From positions 151,435-215,434 of the forward strand of contig DCIA01000013.1 of the NCBI GenBank assembly GCA_002315735.1: 64,000 bases of DNA, read 5' to 3'. The stretch comes from Clostridiales bacterium UBA1738 (GTDB lineage: Bacteria > Bacillota > Clostridia > UBA1381). The notes beneath the pieces were generated by a model. That model worked only from the letters and a program-made list of their open reading frames with translations. It did not search any database and was not told the DNA's origin. Both the position numbers and the translations under genes were made by a program. Shown here in pieces: positions 33,689 through 41,859 of this stretch. How positions within the stretch are numbered: position 1 is the first letter of the stretch; each line of letters starts with the position of its first letter.

Positions 33689-35605
33689 ATGAATGATAAA
33701 AAGAATAAAAAGCCTAATGTAAAACCGGTTATCTATTTTATTGTTTTGTCACTTGTGGCAACAATCGGGCTTAATTATCTTATGAACTATATGCTAAGTC
33801 CTGAAAAAAAGGAGATTTACTATAACGATTTTATAACCTTATTAAATGAAGACAAAGTTGAAAGTGTTGAAATAAAATCCGACAGAATCGTTATAATCGA
33901 GAAGCAAGAAAAAAAGGATACATCAAATCTTATTGATGTTTTAGGGGGAATTACTGCTCCTGATACCAAAATTTATTACACGGGTAATATAAACGACCCT
34001 GAACTTGTAAAAATGCTAAACGAGCATAATGTAAAGTTCAAACGAACTATTGTTGAGGAGAATCTATTACTTGATTTTTTAATTTCTTGGATACTCCCTG
34101 CCCTGCTTTTATACCTAGCCTTCGGACTTATTATGCGTTCAATGGGCAAAAAGGGTGGAATTATGGGTGTTGGACAATCAAATGCAAAAATGTATATGGA
34201 AAACAAAACAGGGGTAACTTTTGCTGATGTCGCAGGACAAAGTGAGGCAAAAGAGTCACTTGACGAAATTGTTGACTTCTTGCATAACCCTGCAAAATAC
34301 ACTGCAATCGGGGCGAAACAGCCAAAAGGCGCACTTTTAGTAGGCCCTCCGGGCACAGGCAAAACCTTGCTCGCAAAAGCAGTTGCAGGAGAGGCAAATG
34401 TTCCGTTTTTCTCCCTATCCGGTTCCGACTTCGTTGAAATGTTTGTGGGCGTTGGTGCATCTCGTGTTCGTGACTTATTTAAACAAGCATCGGCAAAAGC
34501 ACCATGCATAATCTTTATTGACGAACTTGACGCAATCGGCAAAAGCCGTGATTCTCAATATGGTGGAGGCAATGACGAGCGTGAACAAACACTAAATCAA
34601 CTTCTTGCCGAAATGGACGGCTTTGATTCGTCAAAAGGTGTCGTAATTTTAGGTGCAACAAACAGACCTGAAATTTTAGACAAAGCGCTTCTTCGTCCGG
34701 GCAGATTTGACAGACGAATTATTGTTGAAAAACCTGACCTAAAAGGCAGAGAAGATATTTTAAAAGTCCATATCAAAAATGTCAAAATGGCAAAGGATAT
34801 CGACCTTCACGAAATAGCCCTTGCAACAAGCGGTGCAGTTGGTGCAGACCTTGCAAATATGGTTAATGAGGCAGCACTTCGTGCCGTTAGATTAAAACGA
34901 AATGAAGTCATTCAAGAGGACTTGATGGAGGCAGTTGAAATAATTATAGCAGGAAAAGAGAAAAAAGACAGAATCTTATCCGACAAGGAAAAGAAAATCG
35001 TGGCATATCACGAAATCGGTCACGCTCTTGCTACTGCACTTCAAAAAAACACAGACCCCGTACAGAAAATTACAATTGTTCCGAGAACTATGGGAGCGCT
35101 TGGATATACAATGCAAATGCCCGAAGAAGAACGCTACCTTATGAGCAAGGACGAAATTCTAGACGAACTTACCGTCCTCTTAGCAGGCAGAGCAGCCGAA
35201 GAAGTTGTGTTTAACACCAAAACAACAGGTGCTGCAAACGACATTGAGCGTGCAAATGACTTAGCAAGAGCAATGATTGCTCAATACGGAATGAGCGATA
35301 AATTCGGTATGGCAGCACTTGAAAAGGTACAAAGTAAGTACTTAGACGGAAGGAATGTTGCAAACTGTTCCGAAGCCACAATGACTCTTTTAGATGAAGA
35401 AATTATCAAAGTTTTAAAAGATGCTCACGACAAAGCCGTTTCTCTTTTAACGGAAAATAGTGAAGCACTTCACAAACTTGCCGAATTTCTTATCGAAAAA
35501 GAAACAATCACCGGCGAACAATTTATGACTATTCTAAATGAAATTAGAAATCCAAAAGTCGAAAGTGAAATATGCATAGAAAATACCAACGAAAATGTTG
35601 ATTAA
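33689..35605 (+). CDS. ftsH: ATP-dependent zinc metalloprotease FtsH
   Basis: Membrane-anchored AAA protease that degrades misfolded membrane proteins and regulators. The 638 residues include two membrane segments (about 12-32 and 127-148) flanking an extracytoplasmic domain, then the AAA module with Walker A GPPGTGKT (219-226) and the second region of homology (ATNRPEILDKALLRPGRFD). The zinc-protease motif HEIGH is at 441-445. Length and order are normal. Unlike Bacillus, it is not next to tilS-hpt; lysS follows directly. Confidence 0.97.
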   Translation: MNDKKNKKPNVKPVIYFIVLSLVATIGLNYLMNYMLSPEKKEIYYNDFITLLNEDKVESVEIKSDRIVIIEKQEKKDTSNLIDVLGGITAPDTKIYYTGNINDPELVKMLNEHNVKFKRTIVEENLLLDFLISWILPALLLYLAFGLIMRSMGKKGGIMGVGQSNAKMYMENKTGVTFADVAGQSEAKESLDEIVDFLHNPAKYTAIGAKQPKGALLVGPPGTGKTLLAKAVAGEANVPFFSLSGSDFVEMFVGVGASRVRDLFKQASAKAPCIIFIDELDAIGKSRDSQYGGGNDEREQTLNQLLAEMDGFDSSKGVVILGATNRPEILDKALLRPGRFDRRIIVEKPDLKGREDILKVHIKNVKMAKDIDLHEIALATSGAVGADLANMVNEAALRAVRLKRNEVIQEDLMEAVEIIIAGKEKKDRILSDKEKKIVAYHEIGHALATALQKNTDPVQKITIVPRTMGALGYTMQMPEEERYLMSKDEILDELTVLLAGRAAEEVVFNTKTTGAANDIERANDLARAMIAQYGMSDKFGMAALEKVQSKYLDGRNVANCSEATMTLLDEEIIKVLKDAHDKAVSLLTENSEALHKLAEFLIEKETITGEQFMTILNEIRNPKVESEICIENTNENVD

Positions 35606-35626
35606 TTAACAAAGTTAGTGTATAAT
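35598..35626 (+). promoter_or_regulatory. sigma-A promoter of lysS
   Basis: TTGATT, 17-bp spacer, TATAAT, overlapping the ftsH stop codon. lysS can be transcribed from here as well as by read-through from ftsH. Confidence 0.65.
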
Positions 35627-35660
35627 TGAAATATTAGTGTATGAAAGGATTTTTTTAACA

Positions 35661-37127
35661 ATGGAAAACGAATTATCACAATTATTAAAGGTTAGAAGAG
35701 ATAAGTTAAAGGACTTACAAGACTGTGGAAGAGACCCATTTAAAATTACAAAATTTGATGGTCAAATAAAAGCCGAAGAAATAAAAGGAAACTATGAGAA
35801 TTATGACGGAAAACATGTTACTGTTGCCGGAAGAGTTATGTCAAAAAGAAGAATGGGCAAAATCGGTTTTGCACATCTTCAAGATTTATCAGGTCAAATT
35901 CAACTTGTTGTAAAAAAAGACACTTTGGGTGAGGAAGAATACGAATTCTTCAAAAAACTTGATATCGGTGATATCGTTGGTGCTGAAGGTAACATATTTA
36001 CAACAGATGCAGGAGAAGTTTCTGTTGCAGTTGAAAAAATGACTATATTATCAAAATCACTTCTTCCACTTCCTGAGAAGTTCCATGGTCTTCAAGACCC
36101 TGACCTTCGTTATCGTCAAAGATATGTTGACCTTATTATGAACGAAGATGTCAAAAATACTTTTATTAAGAGAAGTGCTATTGTTCGCTCAATTCGTGAA
36201 TACTTAGACGGACAAGGTTTCTTAGAAGTTGATACTCCGATGCTTAACACTATTGCCGGTGGTGCAAGTGCAAGACCATTTATCACTCACCACAACGCTC
36301 TTGATATTGATATGTATCTTCGTATCGCAACAGAACTTCACCTAAAACGTCTTATCGTTGGCGGGCTTGAAAGAGTTTATGAAATGGGTAGACAATTCAG
36401 AAACGAGGGTATGGACATTAAGCATAATCCTGAGTTTACATCTATCGAAATTTACCAAGCATATACAGACTACGAAGGTATGATGGACTTAACTGAAAAT
36501 CTTATAAGAAATGCTGCAAAAGCAGTTGGTTGCGGTGACAAGATTACATACCAAGGAACTGAAATCGACCTTTCTCATTTTGAAAGACTTACAATGATTG
36601 ATTCAGTTAAAAAGTATGCAGGTGTTGATTTTAACGAAATCAAGACCGACGAGGAAGCTGTTAAGATTGCAAAGGAAAAAGGTTTAGAACCGGAAGAAGC
36701 AAAATCAACAAGAGGGGATATTATCGCTCTATTCTTTGATGAATTTGTTGAAGATAACCTAGTTCAGCCAACATTCATAACCGACTACCCTGTTGAAATT
36801 TCGCCACTTGCAAAGAGAAAACCTACACAGCCTGAACTTACAGAAAGATTCGAAGTTTTCATTACAGGTCGTGAATTTGGCAATGCCTTCTCTGAACTTA
36901 ATGACCCAATAGATCAACGTGAACGTTTTAAAGCGCAAGTTGCTCTTCGTGATGCAGGTGATGACGAGGCAAATATGATGGACGAAGACTTCTTAAATGC
37001 TTTGGAATATGGTATGCCTCCAACCGGTGGACTTGGCATCGGCATTGACAGACTTGTTATGTTACTTACAGACAGTTACTCAATCCGTGATGTATTATTG
37101 TTCCCGACAATGAAGCCAATAGACTAA
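35661..37127 (+). CDS. lysS: lysyl-tRNA synthetase, class II, with an altered C-terminal end
   Basis: Charges tRNA-Lys. The 488 residues comprise an N-terminal OB-fold anticodon domain (about 50-160) and the class II core with FRNEGMDIKHNPEFTSIEIY (motif 2) and GIGIDRLVMLL (motif 3) near the C-terminus. The start at ATG 35661 gives MENELSQL; an in-frame upstream ATG lies before the ribosome site. The last codons read PTMKPID then stop. A second copy of this end, PTMKPIENN then stop, lies 1.6 kb downstream at 38691-38720, showing that the original 3' end was displaced by an insertion; the enzyme should stay functional. Confidence 0.96.
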   Translation: MENELSQLLKVRRDKLKDLQDCGRDPFKITKFDGQIKAEEIKGNYENYDGKHVTVAGRVMSKRRMGKIGFAHLQDLSGQIQLVVKKDTLGEEEYEFFKKLDIGDIVGAEGNIFTTDAGEVSVAVEKMTILSKSLLPLPEKFHGLQDPDLRYRQRYVDLIMNEDVKNTFIKRSAIVRSIREYLDGQGFLEVDTPMLNTIAGGASARPFITHHNALDIDMYLRIATELHLKRLIVGGLERVYEMGRQFRNEGMDIKHNPEFTSIEIYQAYTDYEGMMDLTENLIRNAAKAVGCGDKITYQGTEIDLSHFERLTMIDSVKKYAGVDFNEIKTDEEAVKIAKEKGLEPEEAKSTRGDIIALFFDEFVEDNLVQPTFITDYPVEISPLAKRKPTQPELTERFEVFITGREFGNAFSELNDPIDQRERFKAQVALRDAGDDEANMMDEDFLNALEYGMPPTGGLGIGIDRLVMLLTDSYSIRDVLLFPTMKPID

Positions 37128-37151
37128 CGAATAAAAACCAATCCAAAAGCA

Positions 37152-37352
37152 ACCGTATATAACCCAAATGTTAATACCGTTGTTTATTGATAGTTAAGCC
37201 ATCGGCTTGATTATATTGCAAAGATAAAAACGCAACGTGTACGGTAATGTATGCCAGAGCCGGTAGGTAGCCCGGCCGTCACGATAATTCGTGGTAAGTA
37301 ACCTGCCCCTCCGGGTTGTCCGTTCTTTGCTCATTTCAATCAGTAAGGAGGG
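37152..37352 (+). ncRNA. probable yjdF-type riboswitch with ribosome-site occlusion
   Basis: The 200-nt leader directly upstream of yjdF is highly structured. ACCGTA (37152-37157) pairs with TACGGT (37240-37245), enclosing hairpins AAGCC/GGCTT (37196-37208) and TTGC/GCAA (37216-37235). Further hairpins are GCCGG/CCGGC (37259-37276), CACGA/TCGTG (37280-37293) and AACCTG/CGGGTT (37300-37317). CCCTCC at 37307-37312 is exactly complementary to the yjdF ribosome site GGAGGG (37347-37352), suggesting translational control. The yjdF motif RNA, which responds to azaaromatic compounds, is established upstream of this gene family. A covariance-model match was not run. Confidence 0.72.
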
Positions 37353-37358
37353 ATTGAT

Positions 37359-37775
37359 ATGGGCGAAGTATATAGCAAACTGACAGTGTTTTTTGAGGAA
37401 CCTTTTTGGATAGGCGTTTTTGAGAGAATTGAAAACGGAAAACTATCCGCCTCTAAAGTAACCTTCGGCGCAGAGCCGAAAGATTATGAGGTATATGAGT
37501 TTGTTTTGAAGCACTATTATGATTTGCGGTTCAGCCCGGCTGTTGCAACTGTTGTAAAGGAGTCAAAGCAAAACCCGAAACGAATACAGCGCGATATAAA
37601 GAAAGCGCTTGCGAAAACCGGAATCGGGACAAAATCGCAGCAGGTTCTGAAATTACAGCAGGAGCAGAACAAGCAGAAACGCAAAGTCAAAAGCCGTGAA
37701 CGGAAGTTGACGGAAAAGAAACACCTGTTTGAACTAAAACAGCAACAGAAAAAAGAGAAGCATCGGGGCAGATAA
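37359..37775 (+). CDS. yjdF: YjdF family protein (DUF2992)
   Basis: A 138-residue protein. The N-terminal 80 residues carry the YjdF signature (SKLTVFFEEPFWIGVFER then SKVTFGAEPKDYEVYEFV). The C-terminal 55 residues are extremely rich in Lys, Gln and Arg and probably form a charged helix. The molecular function is unknown. The family is the usual gene behind the yjdF riboswitch, which implies a role in handling toxic azaaromatic compounds. AAGGAGGG lies 6 bases before the ATG. Its G+C content and codon choice (CCG, GCG, CAG) differ from lysS, supporting horizontal acquisition with the adjacent GyrI-like gene. Confidence 0.9.
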   Translation: MGEVYSKLTVFFEEPFWIGVFERIENGKLSASKVTFGAEPKDYEVYEFVLKHYYDLRFSPAVATVVKESKQNPKRIQRDIKKALAKTGIGTKSQQVLKLQQEQNKQKRKVKSRERKLTEKKHLFELKQQQKKEKHRGR

Positions 37776-37821
37776 TGCCCCATGCATTCTCGCATAAATA
37801 GGATATTATGAGGTAAGGATT

Positions 37822-38448
37822 ATGGCTTTCGATTTCAAGAAGGAATACAAGGAATTCTATATGCCGAAGAACAAGCCAAAGATTGTAAATGTACCGAAAG
37901 CGAATTATATCGCTGTGCGCGGAAAAGGCAATCCTAACGAGGAAGACGGTGCTTATCAGCAGGCGGTGGGTGTTCTATATGCCGTTGCCTACACACTGAA
38001 AATGAGCTATAAAACCGATTACCATATCGAAGGCTTTTACGATTATGTCGTTCCGCCGCTGGAGGGCTTTTGGTGGCAGGAGGGCGTTGACGGTATTGAT
38101 TACAGCGATAAATCCACATTTTGTTGGATTTCGGTGATTCGCCTGCCCGATTTCATTACGAAAAAGGATTTCGATTGGGCGGTGGAGACGGCAACAAAAA
38201 AGAAAAAACTCGACTGTGGTGCAGCCGAATTTTTAACAATAGAGGAAGGACTTTGCGTACAAATTATGCACATCGGTTCTTTCGACAACGAGCCTGCCAC
38301 CGTTGAAATGATGAACCGATATCTTGTGGAAAACGGATACGAAAACGATTTTTCCGAAAAACGCCTGCATCACGAGATTTATATGAGCGATGCCAGAAAG
38401 GTCGCACCCGAAAAATGGAGAACGGTCATACGGCATCCGATAAAATAA
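37822..38448 (+). CDS. GyrI-like small-molecule-binding domain protein
   Basis: A 208-residue stand-alone GyrI-like/SRPBCC-type ligand-binding protein. Family features are KANYIAVRGKGNPNE near 25-40, the YVVPPLEGFWWQ segment near 75, VQIMHIGSFDNEPATVEMM near 150, and the C-terminal LHHEIYMSD. Related domains bind hydrophobic cationic drugs, some also hydrolyse cyclopropanoid toxins, and others serve in multidrug-response regulators. No DNA-binding domain is attached. It follows yjdF by 46 bases and shares its unusual G+C content, so the two were probably acquired and are regulated together. Confidence 0.88.
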   Translation: MAFDFKKEYKEFYMPKNKPKIVNVPKANYIAVRGKGNPNEEDGAYQQAVGVLYAVAYTLKMSYKTDYHIEGFYDYVVPPLEGFWWQEGVDGIDYSDKSTFCWISVIRLPDFITKKDFDWAVETATKKKKLDCGAAEFLTIEEGLCVQIMHIGSFDNEPATVEMMNRYLVENGYENDFSEKRLHHEIYMSDARKVAPEKWRTVIRHPIK

Positions 38449-38693
38449 AGGAACATATAATATCCTTTGAAATAGCCTAAATTATTTGAGTAAAAGAATC
38501 ATTGTTATTAATTGTGTGTCATAAAGTTTTTATTGTTCAACAATAAATATCATCCATACACCATTTACACCAAATCTTACACCAATTAGAACATGCTACG
38601 ATTCCAAAGGATTTGAGATAATTCTTTTCATTTGCGAAATTACAGTGGATTCGTGTAAATTCCCGGTAATTCCCGGTACCTGCCTGTATCCCC
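38449..38693. other. gene-free right flank of the insert with short direct repeats
   Basis: No intact gene lies in this stretch. It holds three TACACCA direct repeats (38557-38563, 38566-38572 and 38578-38584) and a perfect tandem duplication of the decamer AATTCCCGGT (38658-38677), ending 16 bp before the right copy of the 17-bp repeat. Such arrays next to a core site look like recombinase arm-binding sites or the remnant of an integrase 3' end. The minus-strand reading GVRFGVN across the TACACCA repeats would fit the latter, but this is weak. Confidence 0.5.
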
Positions 38694-38722
38694 ACAATGA
38701 AGCCAATAGAAAACAACTAATC

Positions 38723-38752
38723 AAAAAACCTTGCAAAATTGCAAGGTTTTTT
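38723..38752 (+). terminator. bidirectional terminator, originally that of lysS
   Basis: A-run, stem CCTTGCA/TGCAAGG (38729-38735 with 38740-38746), AAAT loop, T-run. It now serves the yjdF unit and the convergent apbE gene. It starts right after the displaced lysS end at 38718-38720. Confidence 0.9.
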
Positions 38753-38753
38753 A

Positions 38754-39722
38754 TTATTCAATAAATTCATATTTATATGAAAAATCGGTTTGCTTAAAAA
38801 TATTCTCTAAACTTTTAGAAAAATATACTGTGTCATCGGTTATAAAAATACCACCACAATTATAGTTTTTTATTAGTTTTATACCGTCTTCCAACCCCGC
38901 CACAAATGCCGCTGTTGACAGGCAGTCGCAAAGAGTCGGGCTACCCGATATCACTGTCACGCTATGCAGTTCATTTTTGGAAGGGTATCCCGTTTTGGGA
39001 TTTAATATGTGATGATACCTATTGCCTTCAATCTCAAAATATCTTTGATAGTCTCCTGATGTTATTACAGCCAAATTCTCTGCTGTTATTATTCCGACTA
39101 TGTCGCTTTCATTTTTAGGGCTTTGAATCCCTATTTTCCAATTCTCACCCGTAACCTTTTTCCCCATAGCGTATGCATTGCCGCCAAGATTGATAAGTGC
39201 AGACGAAACTCCATCTCTACTTAATATTTCAATTAATTTATCAGTCACATAACCTTTTGCAACCCCACCTAAATTAATCCTATTCTCGAGTTTTGATTCC
39301 TTTAATGCCTTTTCAACATTAGGTATATTCCCCGTATTATTTTTTATATCCCAAGCCTTTATAAGAGGCTCTAAATATATTGAAAAATAGTCACTATTTT
39401 TTGTACCAAAATCTTTTGAAAATGCAATTACTTCATTTAAGTCTTCCGAAAATTCAACCTTTTCTCCGTTATTATATCTATAAAGTAAACTTGATTGATT
39501 TTCTGCCGACATTTCCAATTCTGCTTTTCTTATATATTTTTCACAGTCATCTAGCGGCTTTTCTGTTCTTGAAACAACCGTTATCTCAGAAATTGTGTCA
39601 AAGCAGCCATCTATTGTTCTTTTGCGTTCTTTTGTTGTAAATTTTTGAGAAGCAACCACTAAAACTACAATAACAACAGTCGCTAAAATCAATATCCTTG
39701 ACTTTTTAATTTGTTTTTTCAT
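38754..39722 (-). CDS. apbE: FAD:protein FMN transferase
   Basis: Flavinyltransferase that attaches FMN to Thr/Ser residues of exported or membrane redox proteins. The 322 residues begin with a basic N-terminus and one hydrophobic segment (about 9-28), without a lipobox cysteine, so it is membrane-anchored rather than a lipoprotein. Family motifs are INLGGVAKGYVTDK near 155, INLGGNAYAMG near 183, and YHHILNPKTGYPS near 242. The start at 39722 has GGAGGACTATA upstream and overlaps rbgA by 17 bases. No Rnf, Nqr or other flavoprotein substrate is encoded nearby. Confidence 0.92.
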   Translation of the reverse strand: MKKQIKKSRILILATVVIVVLVVASQKFTTKERKRTIDGCFDTISEITVVSRTEKPLDDCEKYIRKAELEMSAENQSSLLYRYNNGEKVEFSEDLNEVIAFSKDFGTKNSDYFSIYLEPLIKAWDIKNNTGNIPNVEKALKESKLENRINLGGVAKGYVTDKLIEILSRDGVSSALINLGGNAYAMGKKVTGENWKIGIQSPKNESDIVGIITAENLAVITSGDYQRYFEIEGNRYHHILNPKTGYPSKNELHSVTVISGSPTLCDCLSTAAFVAGLEDGIKLIKNYNCGGIFITDDTVYFSKSLENIFKQTDFSYKYEFIE

Positions 39723-40575
39723 TATAGTCCTCCGGCAATTCCAGCGTGATTTTTCCAATTTTGGCACTTCTAAAATCATCTAAAACAATATCTGCTGCAC
39801 GCTTTTCGTCAATCTCGCCACCGGAAATTAGGCACCCTCGCTTTCTTCCTATCAAATCTAAAATTTCATAACCTTTAAGACCTGTAATATCTGACAGTTT
39901 ATATCTTGCACATAGCATATCGTTATAATGCACCTGCAAATACTCCAAAAGTGAATATGCAATAAGTTCAACTTCCATAATTTCGTCCTTTATCGCACCT
40001 GTATATGCAAGTCTTAATGCTATTTTTTGGTCTTCATACTTAGGCTGCAAAATTCCCGGAGTATCCAAAAGTTCAAGTCCGTCTTTTAATCTTACCCACT
40101 GTTTTGCTCTGGTAATTCCCGGCTTATCTCCTGTTTTTGTCGCTGCTTTTCCGACAAGTTTATTAATTAGTGTGGATTTTCCTACATTTGGGATACCAAC
40201 AATCATAATTTTTATATTTCGTCTCATTCCACGCTCTGCATCTCGTGCAATTCTATCTTTTATTAGTTCTTTTGCCATAGGTGCTATCTTGTTTATTCCG
40301 CCACCTGTCGCACAGCTTATAGGAATTACCTTTATTCCCTTGTCATTATAAGCCTTTATCCACCTATCCGTGACATTTGCATCTGCCAAATCAAATTTAT
40401 TTAGAAGTATAATTCTCGGCTTTGATGATAACAAATCGTCGATATCTTGATTTCTGCCCGAATGCGGAATTCTAGCATCTAACACCTCTACTATTACATC
40501 AACATTTTTTAAATTTTCTTCAAGCATACGGCGAGTTTTCGCCATATGTCCCGGATACCATTGAAGATTTTCCAT
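39706..40575 (-). CDS. rbgA: ribosome biogenesis GTPase RbgA (YlqF)
   Basis: Circularly permuted GTPase required for late 50S subunit assembly. In the 289 residues the G motifs appear in permuted order: NKFDLAD (G4, near 60), GIPNVGKST (G1, near 127), and DTPGIL (G3, near 171). The N-terminus WYPGHMAKTRR and the C-terminal RNA-binding ANTAR-like domain are typical. The cluster rplS-lepB-rbgA is conserved in Firmicutes and supports the call. Its 3' end overlaps apbE. Confidence 0.95.
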   Translation of the reverse strand: MENLQWYPGHMAKTRRMLEENLKNVDVIVEVLDARIPHSGRNQDIDDLLSSKPRIILLNKFDLADANVTDRWIKAYNDKGIKVIPISCATGGGINKIAPMAKELIKDRIARDAERGMRRNIKIMIVGIPNVGKSTLINKLVGKAATKTGDKPGITRAKQWVRLKDGLELLDTPGILQPKYEDQKIALRLAYTGAIKDEIMEVELIAYSLLEYLQVHYNDMLCARYKLSDITGLKGYEILDLIGRKRGCLISGGEIDEKRAADIVLDDFRSAKIGKITLELPEDYNEKTN

Positions 40576-40594
40576 ATATTCACCTCATATGAAA

Positions 40595-40620
40595 TTGGCA
40601 GGTTAAAACTAACCTGCCAA
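40595..40620 (-). terminator. hairpin between lepB and rbgA
   Basis: A perfect 10-bp stem TTGGCAGGTT/AACCTGCCAA with a 6-base loop has only a short T tract on the minus strand. It may be a weak terminator or processing site that reduces rbgA-apbE relative to lepB. Confidence 0.5.
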
Positions 40621-40624
40621 AATA

Positions 40625-41314
40625 TTATTTTGTTTTTCCAATCGCATTAAAAGGCCATAATCTATATTGTGATTTGCCGCTAATTGCCTTAATCGGCACT
40701 TCTCCAAGAGCAGAAGAACGAGAATCCTTACTATTAGGTCTATTATCTCCCATTACAAAAACATAACCTTCGCTTACTGTAAATGGATATTCCACATTGA
40801 TGTCATAGTCTTCTGTTACACCATCATAGTATGGCTCATCTAAAACCTTACCATTTACAAGCACTTGACCATCTACAATGTCAACTATGTCCCCCGGCAT
40901 ACCGATTATTCTCTTTACATAAAATTTAATTTTTAAATCTTTTGGAAGTTTCAAATATAAACGAGCCTTTGAAAAAATATTAAGTTCTGTATCATTTACC
41001 TCTTCATATTCCTTAAAGTATTCATTTCTATTCTTATAGTTACTGTCAAGAATGATAATATCGCCTTGGTGAGGCTTATAACCTAACTTTGTAACAACCA
41101 ATCTATCATTGTTAACCAAAGTCGGATACATCGAAGGGCCATCAACTCTTACAATATCAAAGATGAATACCTTTATAGTTACTGCGATAACTAATGCAAT
41201 AATTATCGTGTAAAACCACTCCCACACTTCTTTCCAAATGTTAAAACTGCTTTCCGTTTCCTTTATTTTTTGAGTTTCCTCATTATTATTTTCCAAGTTA
41301 TCATTTTCTAACAT
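40625..41314 (-). CDS. lepB: signal peptidase I
   Basis: Membrane serine protease that removes signal peptides from exported proteins. The 229 residues contain an acidic N-terminal tail, a single membrane segment (about 33-53), the catalytic serine in DGPSMYPTL near residue 61, the catalytic lysine in KRIIGMPGDIV near 134, and box E GDNRPNSKDSR near 193. A single N-terminal membrane segment is the Gram-positive form. The gene has its own promoter and sits between rplS and rbgA. Confidence 0.95.
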   Translation of the reverse strand: MLENDNLENNNEETQKIKETESSFNIWKEVWEWFYTIIIALVIAVTIKVFIFDIVRVDGPSMYPTLVNNDRLVVTKLGYKPHQGDIIILDSNYKNRNEYFKEYEEVNDTELNIFSKARLYLKLPKDLKIKFYVKRIIGMPGDIVDIVDGQVLVNGKVLDEPYYDGVTEDYDINVEYPFTVSEGYVFVMGDNRPNSKDSRSSALGEVPIKAISGKSQYRLWPFNAIGKTK

Positions 41315-41349
41315 ATCACTACACCTCGAACAATATAAACTGTAATTTT

Positions 41350-41377
41350 ATTATAGCACACCATAAACCAAATGCAA
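41350..41377 (-). promoter_or_regulatory. sigma-A promoter of lepB-rbgA-apbE
   Basis: Minus strand: TTGCAT, 16-bp spacer, TATAAT preceded by TGTGC, 36 bp upstream of lepB and just after the rplS terminator. Confidence 0.7.
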
Positions 41378-41386
41378 GTAGAAAGC

Positions 41387-41414
41387 AAAAGGGGACATAA
41401 AGCAATGTCCCCTT
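41387..41414 (-). terminator. terminator of rplS
   Basis: A perfect 10-bp stem AAGGGGACAT/ATGTCCCCTT (41405-41414 with 41389-41398) has a 6-base loop and a short T tract, 18 bp after the rplS stop. It is probably leaky. Confidence 0.75.
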
Positions 41415-41432
41415 GTATTAATTAAAGAAAAC

Positions 41433-41783
41433 TTAGATTCTTTCCTTAACCTTAGCAGCCTTACCAACTCTATCACGAAGATAGAATAGTCTTGCACGTC
41501 TAACTTTACCTTTTCTTGAAATTTCAATCTTTTCAATGATAGGTGAGTTAATAGGCCATGTCTTTTCAACACCAACACCATAAGAAAGTCTTCTTACAGT
41601 GAAAGTTGCACCGATGCCGCTACCTTGCTTTTTAATGATTGTACCTTCGAACATTTGAGTTCTTGTACGGTTACCTTCAACAACCTTTTGATAAACCTTT
41701 ACATTGTTACCAACAACAAGTTCAGGTAGGTCGTTTCTGATTTGGTCTTTTGTTAAAGCTGAAATGATTTCTTTTGTATTCAT
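41433..41783 (-). CDS. rplS: 50S ribosomal protein L19
   Basis: Large-subunit protein at the 30S-50S interface. The 116 residues from MNTKEIISALTKDQIRNDLP match the usual L19 length. The GNRTRTQMFEGTIIKKQGSG and FTVRRLSYGVGVEKTWPINSP blocks are typical. The frame stays open to an ATG at 41888, but that codon lies inside the promoter -35, so it is rejected. Two adjacent ATGs (41786, 41783) follow AGGAGGG; the second has the better spacing. A structured leader precedes the gene. Confidence 0.95.
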   Translation of the reverse strand: MNTKEIISALTKDQIRNDLPELVVGNNVKVYQKVVEGNRTRTQMFEGTIIKKQGSGIGATFTVRRLSYGVGVEKTWPINSPIIEKIEISRKGKVRRARLFYLRDRVGKAAKVKERI

Positions 41784-41853
41784 CATTTTGCCCTCCTTAA
41801 TTTTTTTCAAGGCGTTCGTGCCGACCAAGGCAGAGGACCACCCATAATTTAAC
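41784..41853 (-). ncRNA. probable L19 leader (autoregulatory 5' UTR)
   Basis: About 70 nt separate the expected transcription start from rplS. The conserved-looking core spans 41843-41811 on the minus strand and includes GGTGGTCC, a TGCC/GGCA hairpin and CACGAACGCC, resembling the L19 leader motif of low-G+C Gram-positives. Assignment is from memory of the motif and position; no covariance search was run. Confidence 0.55.
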
Positions 41854-41859
41854 TTATAT

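Larger units (their letters stand above)
37107..38710 (+). mobile_element. 1.6-kb insert at the lysS 3' end, bounded by a 17-bp direct repeat
   Basis: The sequence ACAATGAAGCCAATAGA occurs at 37107-37123 (inside lysS) and again at 38694-38710. The downstream copy continues into GAAAACAACTAA, the likely original lysS end. Between them lie a structured leader, yjdF, a GyrI-like gene, and a right flank with short direct repeats. The genes are visibly richer in G+C than the surroundings. This is the footprint expected of site-specific integration at a gene 3' end. No intact recombinase remains in the insert, so it is either a deleted element or one mobilised in trans. Confidence 0.75.

Noticed and set aside
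38449..38693. Intact integrase gene on the minus strand
   Set aside because: Frames across the TACACCA repeats are short and interrupted; at most a 3' remnant.
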